64,000 nt of DNA from Sporosarcina ureae (lineage in GTDB: Bacteria; Bacillota; Bacilli; Bacillales_A; Planococcaceae), in assembly GCF_002082015.1 (NCBI RefSeq), contig NZ_CP015109.1, positions 3,005,001 to 3,069,000 of the forward strand, in the 5' to 3' direction. The notes beneath the pieces were generated by a model. That model worked only from the letters and a program-made list of their open reading frames with translations, had not been told where the DNA came from and made no database searches. A program made the translations under genes and the position numbers. This document shows positions 34,630 to 48,078 of this stretch, piece by piece; position 1 is the first letter of the stretch; every line of letters starts with the position of its first letter.

Positions 34630-37600
34630 ACGTACTGACATAAAATCCATCCTCGTAATTGGTTCAGGTCCTATTGTAATTGGACAAGCAGCAGAATTTG
34701 ACTATGCAGGTACACAAGCCTGTTTATCTCTTAAAGAAGAAGGGTACCGAGTTATTTTGATCAACTCAAACCCTGCAACTATTATGACGGATACGGAGAT
34801 GGCAGATAAAGTGTATATCGAACCCATCACACTTGAATTCGTTAGCCGCATTATTCGCAAAGAACGCCCAGATGCTCTACTTGCGACATTAGGCGGACAA
34901 ACTGGTTTAAACATGGCGATTGAGTTGCATGAATCAGGGATATTAGATGAATTAGGAATCGAGATTTTGGGTACAAAGCTCGATGCAATTCACAAGGCAG
35001 AAGACCGCGACTTATTCCGAACATTAATGAATGAAATGGGTGAGCCTGTTCCAGAGAGTGATATCATTCATAATATTGATGAAGCCTATGCGTTCGTCCA
35101 TAAGATTGGGTATCCAGTTATCGTCCGTCCTGCGTTCACACTAGGTGGAACAGGTGGCGGAATTTGCCACAATGATGAAGACTTAGAAGAAATCGTAGCA
35201 AGTGGTTTGAAATACAGCCCCGTTACACAGTGTCTTCTAGAGAAATCTATCGCAGGTTTTAAAGAAATTGAATATGAAGTAATGCGTGACTCTGCCGATA
35301 ACGCGATTGTCGTGTGTAATATGGAAAACGTGGATGCTGTAGGGATCCATACAGGTGACTCTATCGTAACAGCACCATGCCAAACATTGACCGACCGCGA
35401 AAATCAGATGCTTCGTAATGTTTCATTGAACATCATTCGTGAGTTGCAAATCGAAGGTGGCTGTAACGTGCAGCTAGCACTTGATCCGCATAGCTTTGAT
35501 TACTACATCATTGAAGTAAATCCGCGTGTCAGTCGTTCATCTGCACTAGCTTCCAAAGCAACTGGTTATCCAATCGCGAAACTTGCTGCGAAAATTGCTG
35601 TCGGTTTGACGCTGGATGAAATGATGAATCCGGTAACGGGTAATACGTATGCTTGCTTCGAACCGACACTGGACTATGTAGTAACGAAAATTCCACGTTG
35701 GCCTTTTGATAAGTTCGAATCAGCGAAGCGGAACTTGGGTACCCAAATGAAAGCAACAGGTGAAGTCATGGCGATGGGCCGGACATTCGAAGAATCCATC
35801 ATGAAAGCAGTCCGTTCATTGGAAACAGGGCAATTCGATTTGTCACTTTCCGGTGGTGGTGAAATGTCTGACGAGTGGATTGAAAAACGTATTCGCAAGG
35901 CAGGCGATGAGCGACTGTTCTTCATCGGAGAAGCCCTGCGTCGTGGTGTAACAATCGAAACTTTACACGAATGGAGCGCTATTGATTTATTCTTCTTGCG
36001 CAAATTTGAAAATATCGTTCGGTATGAAGAAACATTGAGAGATCATCCATATGACAAAGCAATTGGTTATAAAGCGAAACGACTTGGGTTCCCGGATGCT
36101 ACGATTGCACAACTATGGAATACAACCGATCGTGAAGTATACAAGTGGAGACAAGAGCAAGGATTGGTTCCGGTGTATAAGAAAGTAGATACGTGTGCAG
36201 GTGAATATGAATCCGATACTCCATACTTCTATGGTACGTACGAAGAGGAAAATGAATCGGTAAGAACGGATAAAAAGAGTGTGATCGTCTTAGGTTCAGG
36301 CCCAATCCGTATTGGACAAGGGGTTGAATTCGATTATGCGACAGTGCACTGTGTATGGGCTATACAACAATCAGGATATGAAGCGATCATCGTCAATAAC
36401 AATCCTGAAACAGTTTCGACTGACTTCTCCATCTCGGATAAGTTGTACTTCGAACCGTTAACCATTGAAGATGTGATGCATATCGTGGATCTTGAGCAAC
36501 CTGAAGGTGTGATCGTCCAGTTTGGTGGCCAAACAGCAATCAACTTGGCGGATGAATTAGAAGCACGTGGAGTAAAAATTCTAGGTACATCACTTGAAGA
36601 TATCGACCGTGCAGAAAATCGTGATAAATTTGAGAGTGCTTTGCATGAAATCGGCGTACCACAACCGCTTGGCAAGACCGCTTTGTCAGTTCCGGAAGCA
36701 GTTGCAATCGCAACAGAAATTGGCTATCCAGTTCTAGTTCGACCGTCGTATGTCTTAGGTGGCCGTGCAATGGAAATTGTCTACTATGAAGAGGAATTAC
36801 TGCAATACATGGAGAACGCGGTAAAAGCTAGCCCTGAACATCCAGTATTGATCGACCGGTACTTAACAGGTACGGAAATCGAAGTCGATGCAATTTGTGA
36901 CGGGGAAACTGTATTAATACCTGGCATCATGGAGCATATCGAACGTGCAGGTGTTCACTCGGGTGACTCGATCGCAGTGTATCCTCCACAAAACCTGTCA
37001 CAGTCTATGATTGAAACGATTGCGGACTATACGAAACGTTTGGCTCTCGGGCTCAAAATACGCGGGCTAATGAATATCCAGTTCGTTATTTCAGAAGGAC
37101 AAGTTTACGTAATCGAAGTAAACCCACGTTCAAGCCGTACGGTACCATTCTTGAGCAAAATTACGAATATCCCGATGGCAAATGTGGCAACTCAAGCGAT
37201 CTTAGGTACATCTATTTTAGAACAAGGCTACACCGATGGACTTGCAGAAGCACCAGCAGGCGTCTATGTCAAAGTGCCGGTATTCTCTTTCGCCAAGCTT
37301 CGTCGTGTAGATATTACACTCGGACCTGAGATGAAATCAACCGGTGAAGTAATGGGTAAAGACGTAACATTGGAAAAAGCCTTGTACAAAGGCCTAGTAG
37401 CAGCGGGAATGGAAGTTAAAGAATACGGTACTGTGTTAATGACAGTTTCCAATAAAGATAAAGAAGAAATTGTGGATATCGCAAAACGTTTCATTGAAAC
37501 CGGTTATCACATTATGGCAACAGAAGGTACGGCTAAAGCACTCGAAGCAGAAAATATCGAAGTGAAAACAGTAGGTAAAATTGGCACAGAAGGTCCAACG

Positions 37601-37815
37601 TTGATCGATGTTATCCAAAAAGGACAAGCGCAATTGGTGATCAACACATTGACTAAAGGAAAACAACCGGCACGTGACGGCTTTAGAATTCGTCGTGAAA
37701 CAGTGGAGAATGGAGTTCCTTGCTTTACCTCTATAGATACAGCTGCTGCTATGTTATCCGTCATCGAGTCCATGACATTCCAGACGGATGCTATGCCGCA
37801 ACCGCAGGTGGTAAA

Positions 37816-37819
<4 letters not shown>
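34622..37819 (+). CDS. carB: Carbamoyl-phosphate synthetase large subunit
   Basis: A 1065-residue synthetase built from two homologous halves, each with a pre-ATP-grasp and ATP-grasp domain ([19 protein letters not shown] near residue 12; [18 protein letters not shown] near residue 556; [19 protein letters not shown] and [18 protein letters not shown]). An oligomerisation domain lies between them and an MGS-like allosteric domain at the C-terminus (about 930-1060). It makes carbamoyl phosphate from bicarbonate, ammonia and two ATP. Nothing in this subunit looks degenerate, unlike its glutaminase partner. The stop overlaps the pyrK start. Confidence 0.97.
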
Positions 37820-40212
<2,393 letters not shown>

Positions 40213-40216
<4 letters not shown>

Positions 40217-40842
40217 CTAGAGAAAAAGAAGTGGCACAGATCCTATTAAATGTAGGAGCGGTAGCGATTAATCCGGAAGAGCCGTTCACATGGGCTTCAG
40301 GAATCGAGTCGCCTATTTACTGTGATAACCGCTTAACCATGGCGGATCCGGTTGGGCGTAAGGAAATTGCTGAAGGACTTGCGGCTTTGATTCGCGTTCA
40401 TTATCCTGAGACTACAGTCATTGCAGGAACTGCGACAGCAGGCATCCCACACGCAGCATGGGTTGCGGATATTCTGAAGTTGCCGATGGTCTATATCCGA
40501 TCTACTGCTAAAGCACACGGTAAGAGCCGTCAAATTGAGGGCAAAATCGAGCCGAATGCAAAAGCGGTCATTATTGAAGATTTAATTTCGACAGGCGGAA
40601 GCAGCTTGAATGCAGCGAACGCGTTGATTGCAGAGGACGTGGAAGTATGCGGAATCGTCTCGATCTTTACATATGAGTTACAAAAAGCGGACGAGAAATT
40701 TGCTGAGGCGAATCTTTCTTACCATAGCTTGACGAACTTTGAGGCGCTTGCTGAAGTCGCGAAGGAAGAAGGCGCGGTTAAAGAAGAGTCTATGAATGAA
40801 TTGATGGAATGGCATACGAAGTTGAAACAAGGCACGCTATAA
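40213..40842 (+). CDS. pyrE: Orotate phosphoribosyltransferase
   Basis: A 209-residue PRTase that forms OMP from orotate and PRPP. WASGIESPIYCDNR lies near residue 24 and the PRPP-binding motif AVIIEDLISTGGSSLNA near residue 118. ATG 40213 follows GGGAGGG and overlaps pyrF by ATGA; the six-codon longer frame is not needed. It is the last gene of the pyrimidine operon. Confidence 0.96.
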
Positions 40843-40848
40843 ATATGT

Positions 40849-40878
40849 AACGGTTCCCAACTTCGGGGACCGTTTTTT
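40849..40878 (+). terminator. Intrinsic terminator of the pyr operon
   Basis: A 10-bp stem with one wobble, AACGGTTCCC / GGGGACCGTT (40849-40858 with 40865-40874), 6-base loop, followed by T residues. Confidence 0.9.
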
Positions 40879-40971
40879 ATTTTGAAAAAGAAACGAGAGC
40901 AGAGTACCGTTGATCCACTTTCCACATAGTGAGCCAACCGTTGTTTTTTACTTCTGTTGAATATTTAGTAG

Positions 40972-41020
40972 GAAAACAGCTGACGACCTTTATTGGTAAA
41001 GAAGGTTGTCAGCTGTTTTC
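40972..41020 (-). terminator. Long inverted repeat, terminator between pyr operon and rqcH
   Basis: A 19-bp stem with one wobble, 40972-40990 with 41002-41020, arm GAAAACAGCTGACGACCTT. It lies 15 bases beyond the rqcH stop on the minus strand, so it most likely ends that gene. Both arms end in A/T runs, so it may work in both directions as a second barrier to pyr read-through. Confidence 0.75.
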
Positions 41021-41034
41021 AAGAGTTACCTATT

Positions 41035-42720
41035 TTATTTCCGAAGCTTACGTACTAAATCTTCTTCAGGTGTAACGAATACAGTCTTCTGCTCAAAGTA
41101 GATGACGAAGCCTGGTTTTGCGCCTGAAGGCTTTTTTACGTGACGAATTTCTGTGTAATCAACTGGTACGGAAGATGATTCACGGGCTTTGCTGAAGTAG
41201 GCGGAGAGGCCGGCTGCTTCTTCGATTGTTTGAGCGTCTGGATCGGCATCGTGAATGACGACGTGTGAACCTGGTATGTCTTTTGTGTGAAGCCATACGT
41301 GATCCCGAGCTGCCAGTTTGAATGTCAAGTAATCATTTTGCTTATTGTTTTTACCTACTGAGATCGGAATCCCTGTGGAAGATACAAATGCCTCCGGTTT
41401 AGGCTTCTTCAGTTTTACTTTCTTTTTCCCTCTACGGGCACGCATGAATCCTAGTTCTACTAATTCTTGACGTATTTCTTCTATATCGATTGGAGAAGCT
41501 TGGTATACTTGCTGTCTAACCATTTCGAAATATTCGATGTCATCTTTGGTTTTTTCAAGTTGTTCCGCAATCCGAATAAGAGCTGTTTTTGCTTTTGAGT
41601 AACGAGAGAAATAGTGTTGCGCGTTATCAATTGGTGATTTTCTTGGATCGAGTGGAATGGTGACGGTTGTGCCTTGTTCGTAATAGTTTTCTACAGTTAC
41701 TTCTTTATCGCCTTTATGCAACATGTAGCTGTTCGCGGTTAATAGTTCACCGTATAATTTCAATGTATCCAAGTCTTGCGCTGTCTCTTGTTCTCTTCGC
41801 AATTTCTTTGTTTTGTTTTCCAATTTAGCGATCTCATTTGACAACCAACGTTCTAGATCGATGGCCTGGGATTTCACGCGTTCCCGTTCTGCTCTGGCAA
41901 AATAGACTTTGTCGAGTAAATCACCTAATGTAGAAAACGACTGTGTTGTTCCTTGTGCATGTGTTAATTCAATTGCGGAGAATACAGTTTTTTTATCATT
42001 TTCCACGACGGTCGGTTTCATTGCATCTCGAGTGAAACTCTCAAGAAATGTTCTCCACACGGTAAATGCCAGGTGGTTGCCTTCTAAACGGTATACTAAT
42101 TCTGCAGCTGTTACTGGAGAAAAGCCTGCAAATTGTTTTACTATATCTTTCGGTTCTTGCAGTGCCCCTACTAGTGTATTGAATTCAGTTTCAGTTACAT
42201 TGAATGGATCCAATTTATCTTGTGGTGGCGCCGGAATATACGGTTGTCCAGGTAAAACAGTACGGTAACTGTTAACGGAAGGCGGTAAATGTTTCATGCT
42301 GTCAATAATCATATCACGTGAAGCATCGAGTAAAATCAAGTTACTATGTCGCCCCATGATTTCAATGACTAGTTTCCGTTCAATCTGGTCACCCAATTCA
42401 TTTCGAGCTTGGACATGGAGATTCACAATCCGATCATTTTCATGCTGTTCAATCGACGTAATCATTCCGCCCTCCAGTTGTTTGCGTAATACCATACAAA
42501 ATAGCGGCGGCTCCGGCGGGTTTGTTAACACTTCATCAGTCAATTGTAATCTGGAAAATGAAGGATGTAGCGATACTAATAATTTGTGATTTTTATTACT
42601 AGCACGGATTTGAAAAATAATTTCTTGTGAATTCGGCTGATGAATTTTCGAAATCCGACCAGTCTTCAGTTGTTGCAGTTCGCTTACTATTGCTTTCGTA
42701 AATAAACCATCAAATGCCAT
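41035..42720 (-). CDS. rqcH: Ribosome-associated quality control protein RqcH (NFACT family)
   Basis: A 561-residue NFACT protein (YloA in B. subtilis, FbpA-like in other Firmicutes). Order: NFACT-N domain with the functionally important Asp-Arg pair at D96-R97 (ENDRIV), helix-hairpin-helix segment, long coiled coils (about residues 285-330 and 385-430) and NFACT-R domain (DHVWLHTKDIPGSHVVI near residue 472). RqcH binds stalled 50S-peptidyl-tRNA complexes and recruits tRNA-Ala to add C-terminal alanine tails. Minus-strand orientation, convergent to the pyr operon and divergent from gmk. Confidence 0.93.
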   Translation of the reverse strand: MAFDGLFTKAIVSELQQLKTGRISKIHQPNSQEIIFQIRASNKNHKLLVSLHPSFSRLQLTDEVLTNPPEPPLFCMVLRKQLEGGMITSIEQHENDRIVNLHVQARNELGDQIERKLVIEIMGRHSNLILLDASRDMIIDSMKHLPPSVNSYRTVLPGQPYIPAPPQDKLDPFNVTETEFNTLVGALQEPKDIVKQFAGFSPVTAAELVYRLEGNHLAFTVWRTFLESFTRDAMKPTVVENDKKTVFSAIELTHAQGTTQSFSTLGDLLDKVYFARAERERVKSQAIDLERWLSNEIAKLENKTKKLRREQETAQDLDTLKLYGELLTANSYMLHKGDKEVTVENYYEQGTTVTIPLDPRKSPIDNAQHYFSRYSKAKTALIRIAEQLEKTKDDIEYFEMVRQQVYQASPIDIEEIRQELVELGFMRARRGKKKVKLKKPKPEAFVSSTGIPISVGKNNKQNDYLTFKLAARDHVWLHTKDIPGSHVVIHDADPDAQTIEEAAGLSAYFSKARESSSVPVDYTEIRHVKKPSGAKPGFVIYFEQKTVFVTPEEDLVRKLRK

Positions 42721-42753
42721 ACGGATTCCTCTTTCATTTCGTTTTGTTCCATT

Positions 42754-42783
42754 TTAGCACTCATCGTATGATTATGGTATAAT
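42754..42783 (+). promoter_or_regulatory. Likely extended -10 promoter for gmk-rpoZ
   Basis: TGGTATAAT at 42775-42783 is a consensus extended -10; the -35 TTAGCA at 42754-42759 (18-base spacing) is weak. It diverges from rqcH and would give a leader of about 225 bases before gmk. Confidence 0.6.
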
Positions 42784-42881
42784 ATGAACAGATTGCACAC
42801 ATGGGCCTATTCAGTTTAACGATAAAATTCTAGTATCTTTTGGACTTTCTTGTTAAAGTTAAATATTAGGAAGCGTTACTA

Positions 42882-42964
42882 GTTGATTGAAGCGTAAAGC
42901 GACTCTTAGGGAAACAGCAATCTTCTTTGCCCCTAGAAATCGTTCGTCATAAGCAAAAATCAAC
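42882..42964 (+). repeat. Degenerate palindromic element with GTTGATT ends in the gmk leader
   Basis: An 83-base segment bounded by GTTGATT (42882-42888) and AATCAAC (42958-42964), a perfect 7-bp terminal inverted repeat. Inside are AAGCGTAAAGCGACTC after the left end and an inner hairpin GCAA/TTGC with TAGGG/CCCTA. From memory it resembles the GTTGATTGGAGCG...AATCAAC palindromic repeats spread through Bacillales genomes, in shortened and decayed form. No protein is encoded. Nothing else is recognised in the gap between rqcH and gmk. Confidence 0.55.
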
Positions 42965-42982
42965 GGTGCGTAACAGGTATGA

Positions 42983-43633
<651 letters not shown>

Positions 43634-43636
43634 ACT

Positions 43637-43861
43637 ATGTTATATCCATCAGTTGATTCACTAAAAGGAAAAGTTGATTCTAAATACACACTGGTTACAC
43701 TGGCAGCTAAGCGTGCACGTGAACTACAAGAAAAACAAGACGAAACTCTACATTCATATCGTTCAGTAAAAAGTGTTGGTAGAGCTCTTGAAGAAGTGGC
43801 GGCAGGCGTCTTGATCAACGCGGCAGCAGATGAATCAATTATTTACGAAGACGAAGTTTGA
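43637..43861 (+). CDS. rpoZ: DNA-directed RNA polymerase omega subunit
   Basis: A 74-residue protein of the omega family. [19 protein letters not shown] at the N-terminus and [10 protein letters not shown] correspond to the conserved helix that clamps the beta' subunit; the tail is acidic. GGAGGGA within the gmk end (43620-43626) precedes ATG 43637. The position after gmk is standard. Confidence 0.94.
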   Translation: MLYPSVDSLKGKVDSKYTLVTLAAKRARELQEKQDETLHSYRSVKSVGRALEEVAAGVLINAAADESIIYEDEV

Positions 43862-43872
43862 TTTGAAATAAA

Positions 43873-43920
43873 AAACAACTCCCTTGGAATTCAAACGTTC
43901 TCAGGGAGTTTGTTATTTTT
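43873..43920 (+). terminator. Intrinsic terminator after rpoZ
   Basis: A hairpin with arms AACAACTCCCT and AGGGAGTTTGTT (about 43874-43884 with 43903-43914, one bulge), a loop of about 18 bases, then ATTTTT. coaBC begins 19 bases later, so it may be a partial stop. Confidence 0.75.
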
Positions 43921-43938
43921 GGAAAGGAAGAGGGCTCC

Positions 43939-45159
43939 ATGAAGATAGATAATAAAAATATATTACTCTGCGTCACAGGTGGTATCGCGGTGTATAAAGC
44001 TGTTGCGTTGGTCAGCAAGTTAAGTCAGGCAGGCGCGAATGTAAAAGTCGTAATGACTGATTCTGCGAAAGAGTTCGTTCAACCGTTATCCTTCCAAGTG
44101 ATGTCACGCAATGATGTATATTTTGATACATTTGATGAAAAAGATTCTCGCGTCATCGCGCATATTGATTTAGCAGACTGGGCCGATTTAGTAGTCGTAG
44201 CGCCTGCTACAGCTAATGTAATCGGCAAGCTTGCAAACGGAATTGCTGACAATATGGTGACCACTATTTTACTTGCAACACAAGCAGACGTTTGGATTGC
44301 GCCTGCAATGAACGTACATATGTATGCCCACCCCGCTGTTATGCGCAATATTGATCAATTACATGTGGATGGTTATCAGTTTATTGAACCGTCAGAAGGT
44401 TTTTTGGCTTGTGGTTATGTAGGTAAAGGTCGCTTGGAAGAGCCTGAAAAAATTACTGAATTAATTAGCCATCACTTTACTGAAGTATCCCATCAACCTT
44501 TACGTGGGAAAAAAGTTGTCATTACAGCTGGTCCGACTCGCGAACGTATAGATCCTGTCCGTTATGTATCGAATTTCTCAAGTGGCAAGATGGGGTACGC
44601 GATGGCGGAAGCGGCACAGAAGCTGGGGGCTCATACTGTATTAATTTCAGGGCCTGTCGAGCTACCGGTTCCGACAGGCGTTCAAGTGATGCATGTGGAA
44701 AGTGCAGCTGAAATGCTCGATGCTGTAGTCAGTCAGTATGATGATGCCTCCATTGTAGTGAAATCGGCAGCTGTTGCAGACTATCGACCGAAAAACATAC
44801 ATGGCCAGAAAATGAAGAAGAAAGATGGCGATGATGTACTTGAATTGGAACGGACGACCGACATCTTACAGACACTTGGAAAGCGTAAAGAGAATCAATT
44901 GCTCATTGGTTTTGCAGCAGAAACGACAGATGCGATTGCTTACGGACAGAAGAAATTAGAATCTAAAAATCTGGATTATATCATCGTCAATGATGTTACC
45001 GACCCTGGTGGCGGTTTTGGTAGTGACACAAATGTTGTGACCTTGCTTTCTAGAGAAGGAGAAGTAATTCCTTTTTCCGCTATGCCGAAAGTGCAACTGG
45101 CCAAACAGTTATTTGAAACCATTCTTCAGCAAGAAAGTAGTCCATTGCATGATCGCTGA
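43939..45159 (+). CDS. coaBC: Bifunctional phosphopantothenoylcysteine decarboxylase / phosphopantothenate--cysteine ligase
   Basis: A 406-residue fusion enzyme of CoA synthesis. The CoaC half (residues 1-180) is an FMN flavoprotein with CVTGGIAVYKA, the catalytic His in AHIDLADWAD and the PAMNVHMYAHP loop. The CoaB half starts at GKKVVITAGPTRERIDPVRY near residue 192 and has KSAAVADYRPK and GFAAET. With panE at the other end of the window it belongs to the same pathway. It overlaps priA by 11 bases. Confidence 0.95.
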   Translation: MKIDNKNILLCVTGGIAVYKAVALVSKLSQAGANVKVVMTDSAKEFVQPLSFQVMSRNDVYFDTFDEKDSRVIAHIDLADWADLVVVAPATANVIGKLANGIADNMVTTILLATQADVWIAPAMNVHMYAHPAVMRNIDQLHVDGYQFIEPSEGFLACGYVGKGRLEEPEKITELISHHFTEVSHQPLRGKKVVITAGPTRERIDPVRYVSNFSSGKMGYAMAEAAQKLGAHTVLISGPVELPVPTGVQVMHVESAAEMLDAVVSQYDDASIVVKSAAVADYRPKNIHGQKMKKKDGDDVLELERTTDILQTLGKRKENQLLIGFAAETTDAIAYGQKKLESKNLDYIIVNDVTDPGGGFGSDTNVVTLLSREGEVIPFSAMPKVQLAKQLFETILQQESSPLHDR

Positions 45160-47557
45160 AGTCATTGTAGATGTAGCAGCTTATCCAATTGACCGGCCGT
45201 TTGATTATGCGGTTCCTATTGATTGGGAACATGTAATGGAGCCAGGGTTACGGGTCAAAGTTCCTTTTGGTCCACGAAAAGTTGCTGGCTATGTGACGGG
45301 TATTAAAGAGGAAAGCGAACTGGATCATAATAAAATCAAATCGATAGCCGAAATTATAGATTTGGAGCCGGTGCTATCTACTGAATTATTAGCATTGTCG
45401 AAATGGATGGCAACGGAAACAATTGCTTATGAAATCGATGCACTACAAGTCATGTTGCCAGCGGCTATGCGTGCTAAATACGAAAAGGTCATGACTGTGG
45501 TCAAACCAGAGGAGCTTGATGACTCGTTCCGCTCATTTTTGGGCAATCGCCAGCAAGTCACATTGAAAGTACTTCAAGATGCGAATTTATTAAATGAAGT
45601 GAAGAAATACAATAAACTAGGGGTTGTCGAAATTGATACGGCAATCCAACAGAAAACTAAAATGAAAAAAGTACGCATGATTCATGTGCCAGATGCGAAA
45701 CAACTGGAAACAGCGTTGGAAGAAGTACATCCAAATGCCAAAAAACAACAAGAACTACTTCGTTGGCTGTTGTTGCATCCGACAGAATCAGTAGAAGCGA
45801 GCAAAATCCTCGATGAATCCGGCGTTACAGCTACTGTTTTGAAATCACTTGTGGATAAAAAGATAGTAGAACAATCACAAGTTGAAGTGTACCGTGAATT
45901 AGAATCACCCAAAATGCTTGATAGCGGTAAACCAGAACAACTAACAGACGAACAGCAAGTAGCCCTTTCCGCTATTGAACAGTCAAGTGACAAGAACATT
46001 CAAGAAACATTTTTACTTCATGGAATTACGGGTAGTGGCAAGACGGAAGTGTACTTACAGGCTATCGATCATGTGTTAAAGCAAGGGAAAGAAGCGATTG
46101 TGTTAGTACCTGAGATCGCTTTAACACCTCAAATGACAGCCCGATTTAAAGGCCGATTCGGAGAATTAGTTGCAGTCTTGCATAGTGGTTTATCCGCTGG
46201 TGAAAAATATGATGAATGGCGTAGAATTCATCGTGGTGAAGTGAAAGTTGCGATTGGTGCACGTTCAGCAGTCTTTGCTCCTTTCTCGAATTTGGGATTA
46301 CTAATTCTGGATGAAGAACATGAGACCACCTATAAACAAGAAGAATCTCCGCGATACCATGCACGAGATGTAGCTATTTGGCGCGCTGAATACTATCAGT
46401 GTCCTGTTATATTAGGAAGTGCGACACCTTCATTGGAGACTTATGCTCGAGCTTCCAAAGGTGTGTATTCATTATTAACTCTATCAAAACGAGCGAAAAA
46501 TCAAGCATTGCCGAGTGTTGAAGTAGTGGATATGCGCGAAGAACTCAAATCAGGAAATCGTTCGATGTTTTCTTTGGCGCTTGCCGAAGGGATTCGTGAA
46601 CGATTGGCACGAAAAGAACAAATTGTCCTACTGCTTAATAAACGTGGATTTTCGAGTTTCGTGCTCTGTCGTGATTGCGGGACGGTTGTTGAATGTCCAA
46701 ATTGCGATATTTCATTGACATACCACCGCGCAAGTGAGAGTTTGAAATGTCATTATTGCGGTCATGAAGAACGAGTACCTACCGAATGTCCAGAATGTAC
46801 AAGTGAGCATATTCGGTTCTTCGGAACAGGAACACAAAAAGCGCAAGAGGAATTATATAAATTAGTCCCTGAAGCCCGTGTAATTCGGATGGATATTGAT
46901 ACGACGAATACAAAAGGCGCTCATGAACGTTTGCTATATGATTTTGGTGAAGGAAAAGCAGACATTTTACTTGGAACTCAAATGATAGCCAAGGGACTGG
47001 ATTTTCCACGTATCACGTTAGTTGGCGTATTGGCGGCTGACACATCGCTTCATTTAGCAGACTTCCGTGCTGCCGAGAAAACATTCCAATTATTGACGCA
47101 GGTGAGCGGAAGAGCGGGACGTGATCATCTACCAGGTGAAGTAGTTATTCAGACGTATGACCCTGAGCATTACGCGATTGAATTATCCAAAACGCAGAAT
47201 TATGTTCCTTTTTATGAAATGGAGATGGATCGACGAAGGCAACTCGGTTATCCTCCATATTATTTTGTAACGGTTATCCAGTTCAGTCATGAAGATGTAT
47301 TAAAAGCCGCTGACTATGCACATAAAGGCACTGAATTTATCGCGGAGCGTCTATCTCAAGGTACAGTTATCATTGGACCGACAGCCGCCGCTATCAGTCG
47401 CCTCAACAATAGATATCGCTATCAAAGTTTGATAAAATACAAACATGAACCCGCACTTATACCGGTTCTGCAACAACTTTTGAAACACTATAAAACAAGT
47501 TGGGCAAAAGACGGCTTGGTCATGTCGATTAACCGTGAACCAACATCGATCTTTTAA
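45149..47557 (+). CDS. priA: Primosomal replication protein N' (replication restart helicase)
   Basis: An 802-residue superfamily 2 helicase that restarts replication at stalled forks. After the 3' DNA-binding domain (DYAVPIDWEHVMEPGLRVKVPFG) come Walker A HGITGSGKTEVYLQ near residue 292, LILDEEHE, and a zinc region with eight cysteines (CRDCGTVVECPNC and CHYCGHEERVPTECPEC, about residues 508-552). GRAGRDHLPGE belongs to the second helicase lobe. ATG 45149 lies inside the coaBC end; the 12 codons upstream in frame do not resemble PriA. Confidence 0.95.
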   Translation: MIAEVIVDVAAYPIDRPFDYAVPIDWEHVMEPGLRVKVPFGPRKVAGYVTGIKEESELDHNKIKSIAEIIDLEPVLSTELLALSKWMATETIAYEIDALQVMLPAAMRAKYEKVMTVVKPEELDDSFRSFLGNRQQVTLKVLQDANLLNEVKKYNKLGVVEIDTAIQQKTKMKKVRMIHVPDAKQLETALEEVHPNAKKQQELLRWLLLHPTESVEASKILDESGVTATVLKSLVDKKIVEQSQVEVYRELESPKMLDSGKPEQLTDEQQVALSAIEQSSDKNIQETFLLHGITGSGKTEVYLQAIDHVLKQGKEAIVLVPEIALTPQMTARFKGRFGELVAVLHSGLSAGEKYDEWRRIHRGEVKVAIGARSAVFAPFSNLGLLILDEEHETTYKQEESPRYHARDVAIWRAEYYQCPVILGSATPSLETYARASKGVYSLLTLSKRAKNQALPSVEVVDMREELKSGNRSMFSLALAEGIRERLARKEQIVLLLNKRGFSSFVLCRDCGTVVECPNCDISLTYHRASESLKCHYCGHEERVPTECPECTSEHIRFFGTGTQKAQEELYKLVPEARVIRMDIDTTNTKGAHERLLYDFGEGKADILLGTQMIAKGLDFPRITLVGVLAADTSLHLADFRAAEKTFQLLTQVSGRAGRDHLPGEVVIQTYDPEHYAIELSKTQNYVPFYEMEMDRRRQLGYPPYYFVTVIQFSHEDVLKAADYAHKGTEFIAERLSQGTVIIGPTAAAISRLNNRYRYQSLIKYKHEPALIPVLQQLLKHYKTSWAKDGLVMSINREPTSIF

Positions 47558-47586
47558 CCTCCCTTCGAAGAAATGAGGAAATTATT

Positions 47587-48078
47587 TTGACTATATTAAA
47601 AATTATACAGCACCCATCACCTATTCTCACAACACCATGTGAGGAAGTGACCGTTTTTGACGATGAATTGGGTGTCTTACTTGATAATATGCATGAAACG
47701 ATGATTGAACATGATGGCGTTGGCATAGCAGCTCCACAAGTTGGTAAATCTATTCGTGTGGCGATTGTAGACTTCGACGAAGAACAAGATATTATCGAAA
47801 TGATCAATCCAGTCGTCACAGCGACTGGAGGGTCCGAAGTAGAAGTAGAAGGATGCTTAAGTTTTCCTGGATTATTCGGAGAAGTAGAGCGTCCTTTCCA
47901 TGTGCGCATTGAGGCACAAGAACGTGATGGTAAGCTATATGAATTAGAAGCGGAAGGCTATGAAGCGCGTGCAATCCTGCATGAAATCGACCATTTGAAT
48001 GGAATTTTATTCGACAAGAAGATTCAACGTGTCGTGGATCCATCTGAATTCGAAGATGAAGAGGAGGATGACGAATGA
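47587..48078 (+). CDS. def: Peptide deformylase
   Basis: A 163-residue metallohydrolase that removes the formyl group from nascent proteins. The three family motifs are present: [12 protein letters not shown] near residue 46, EGCLSFPG near residue 91 (metal Cys) and the [11 protein letters not shown] helix near residue 134 (metal His residues and catalytic Glu). TTG 47587 is the start, with GAGGAAA before it. It is coupled to fmt by ATGA, so enzymes adding and removing the formyl group are produced together. Confidence 0.96.
   Translation: MTILKIIQHPSPILTTPCEEVTVFDDELGVLLDNMHETMIEHDGVGIAAPQVGKSIRVAIVDFDEEQDIIEMINPVVTATGGSEVEVEGCLSFPGLFGEVERPFHVRIEAQERDGKLYELEAEGYEARAILHEIDHLNGILFDKKIQRVVDPSEFEDEEEDDE

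Noticed and set aside
37720-37815. Longer PyrK start inside carB
   Set aside because: The family start MIIQDLM at 37816 with an ATGA overlap explains the data; the upstream codons are carB in another frame.
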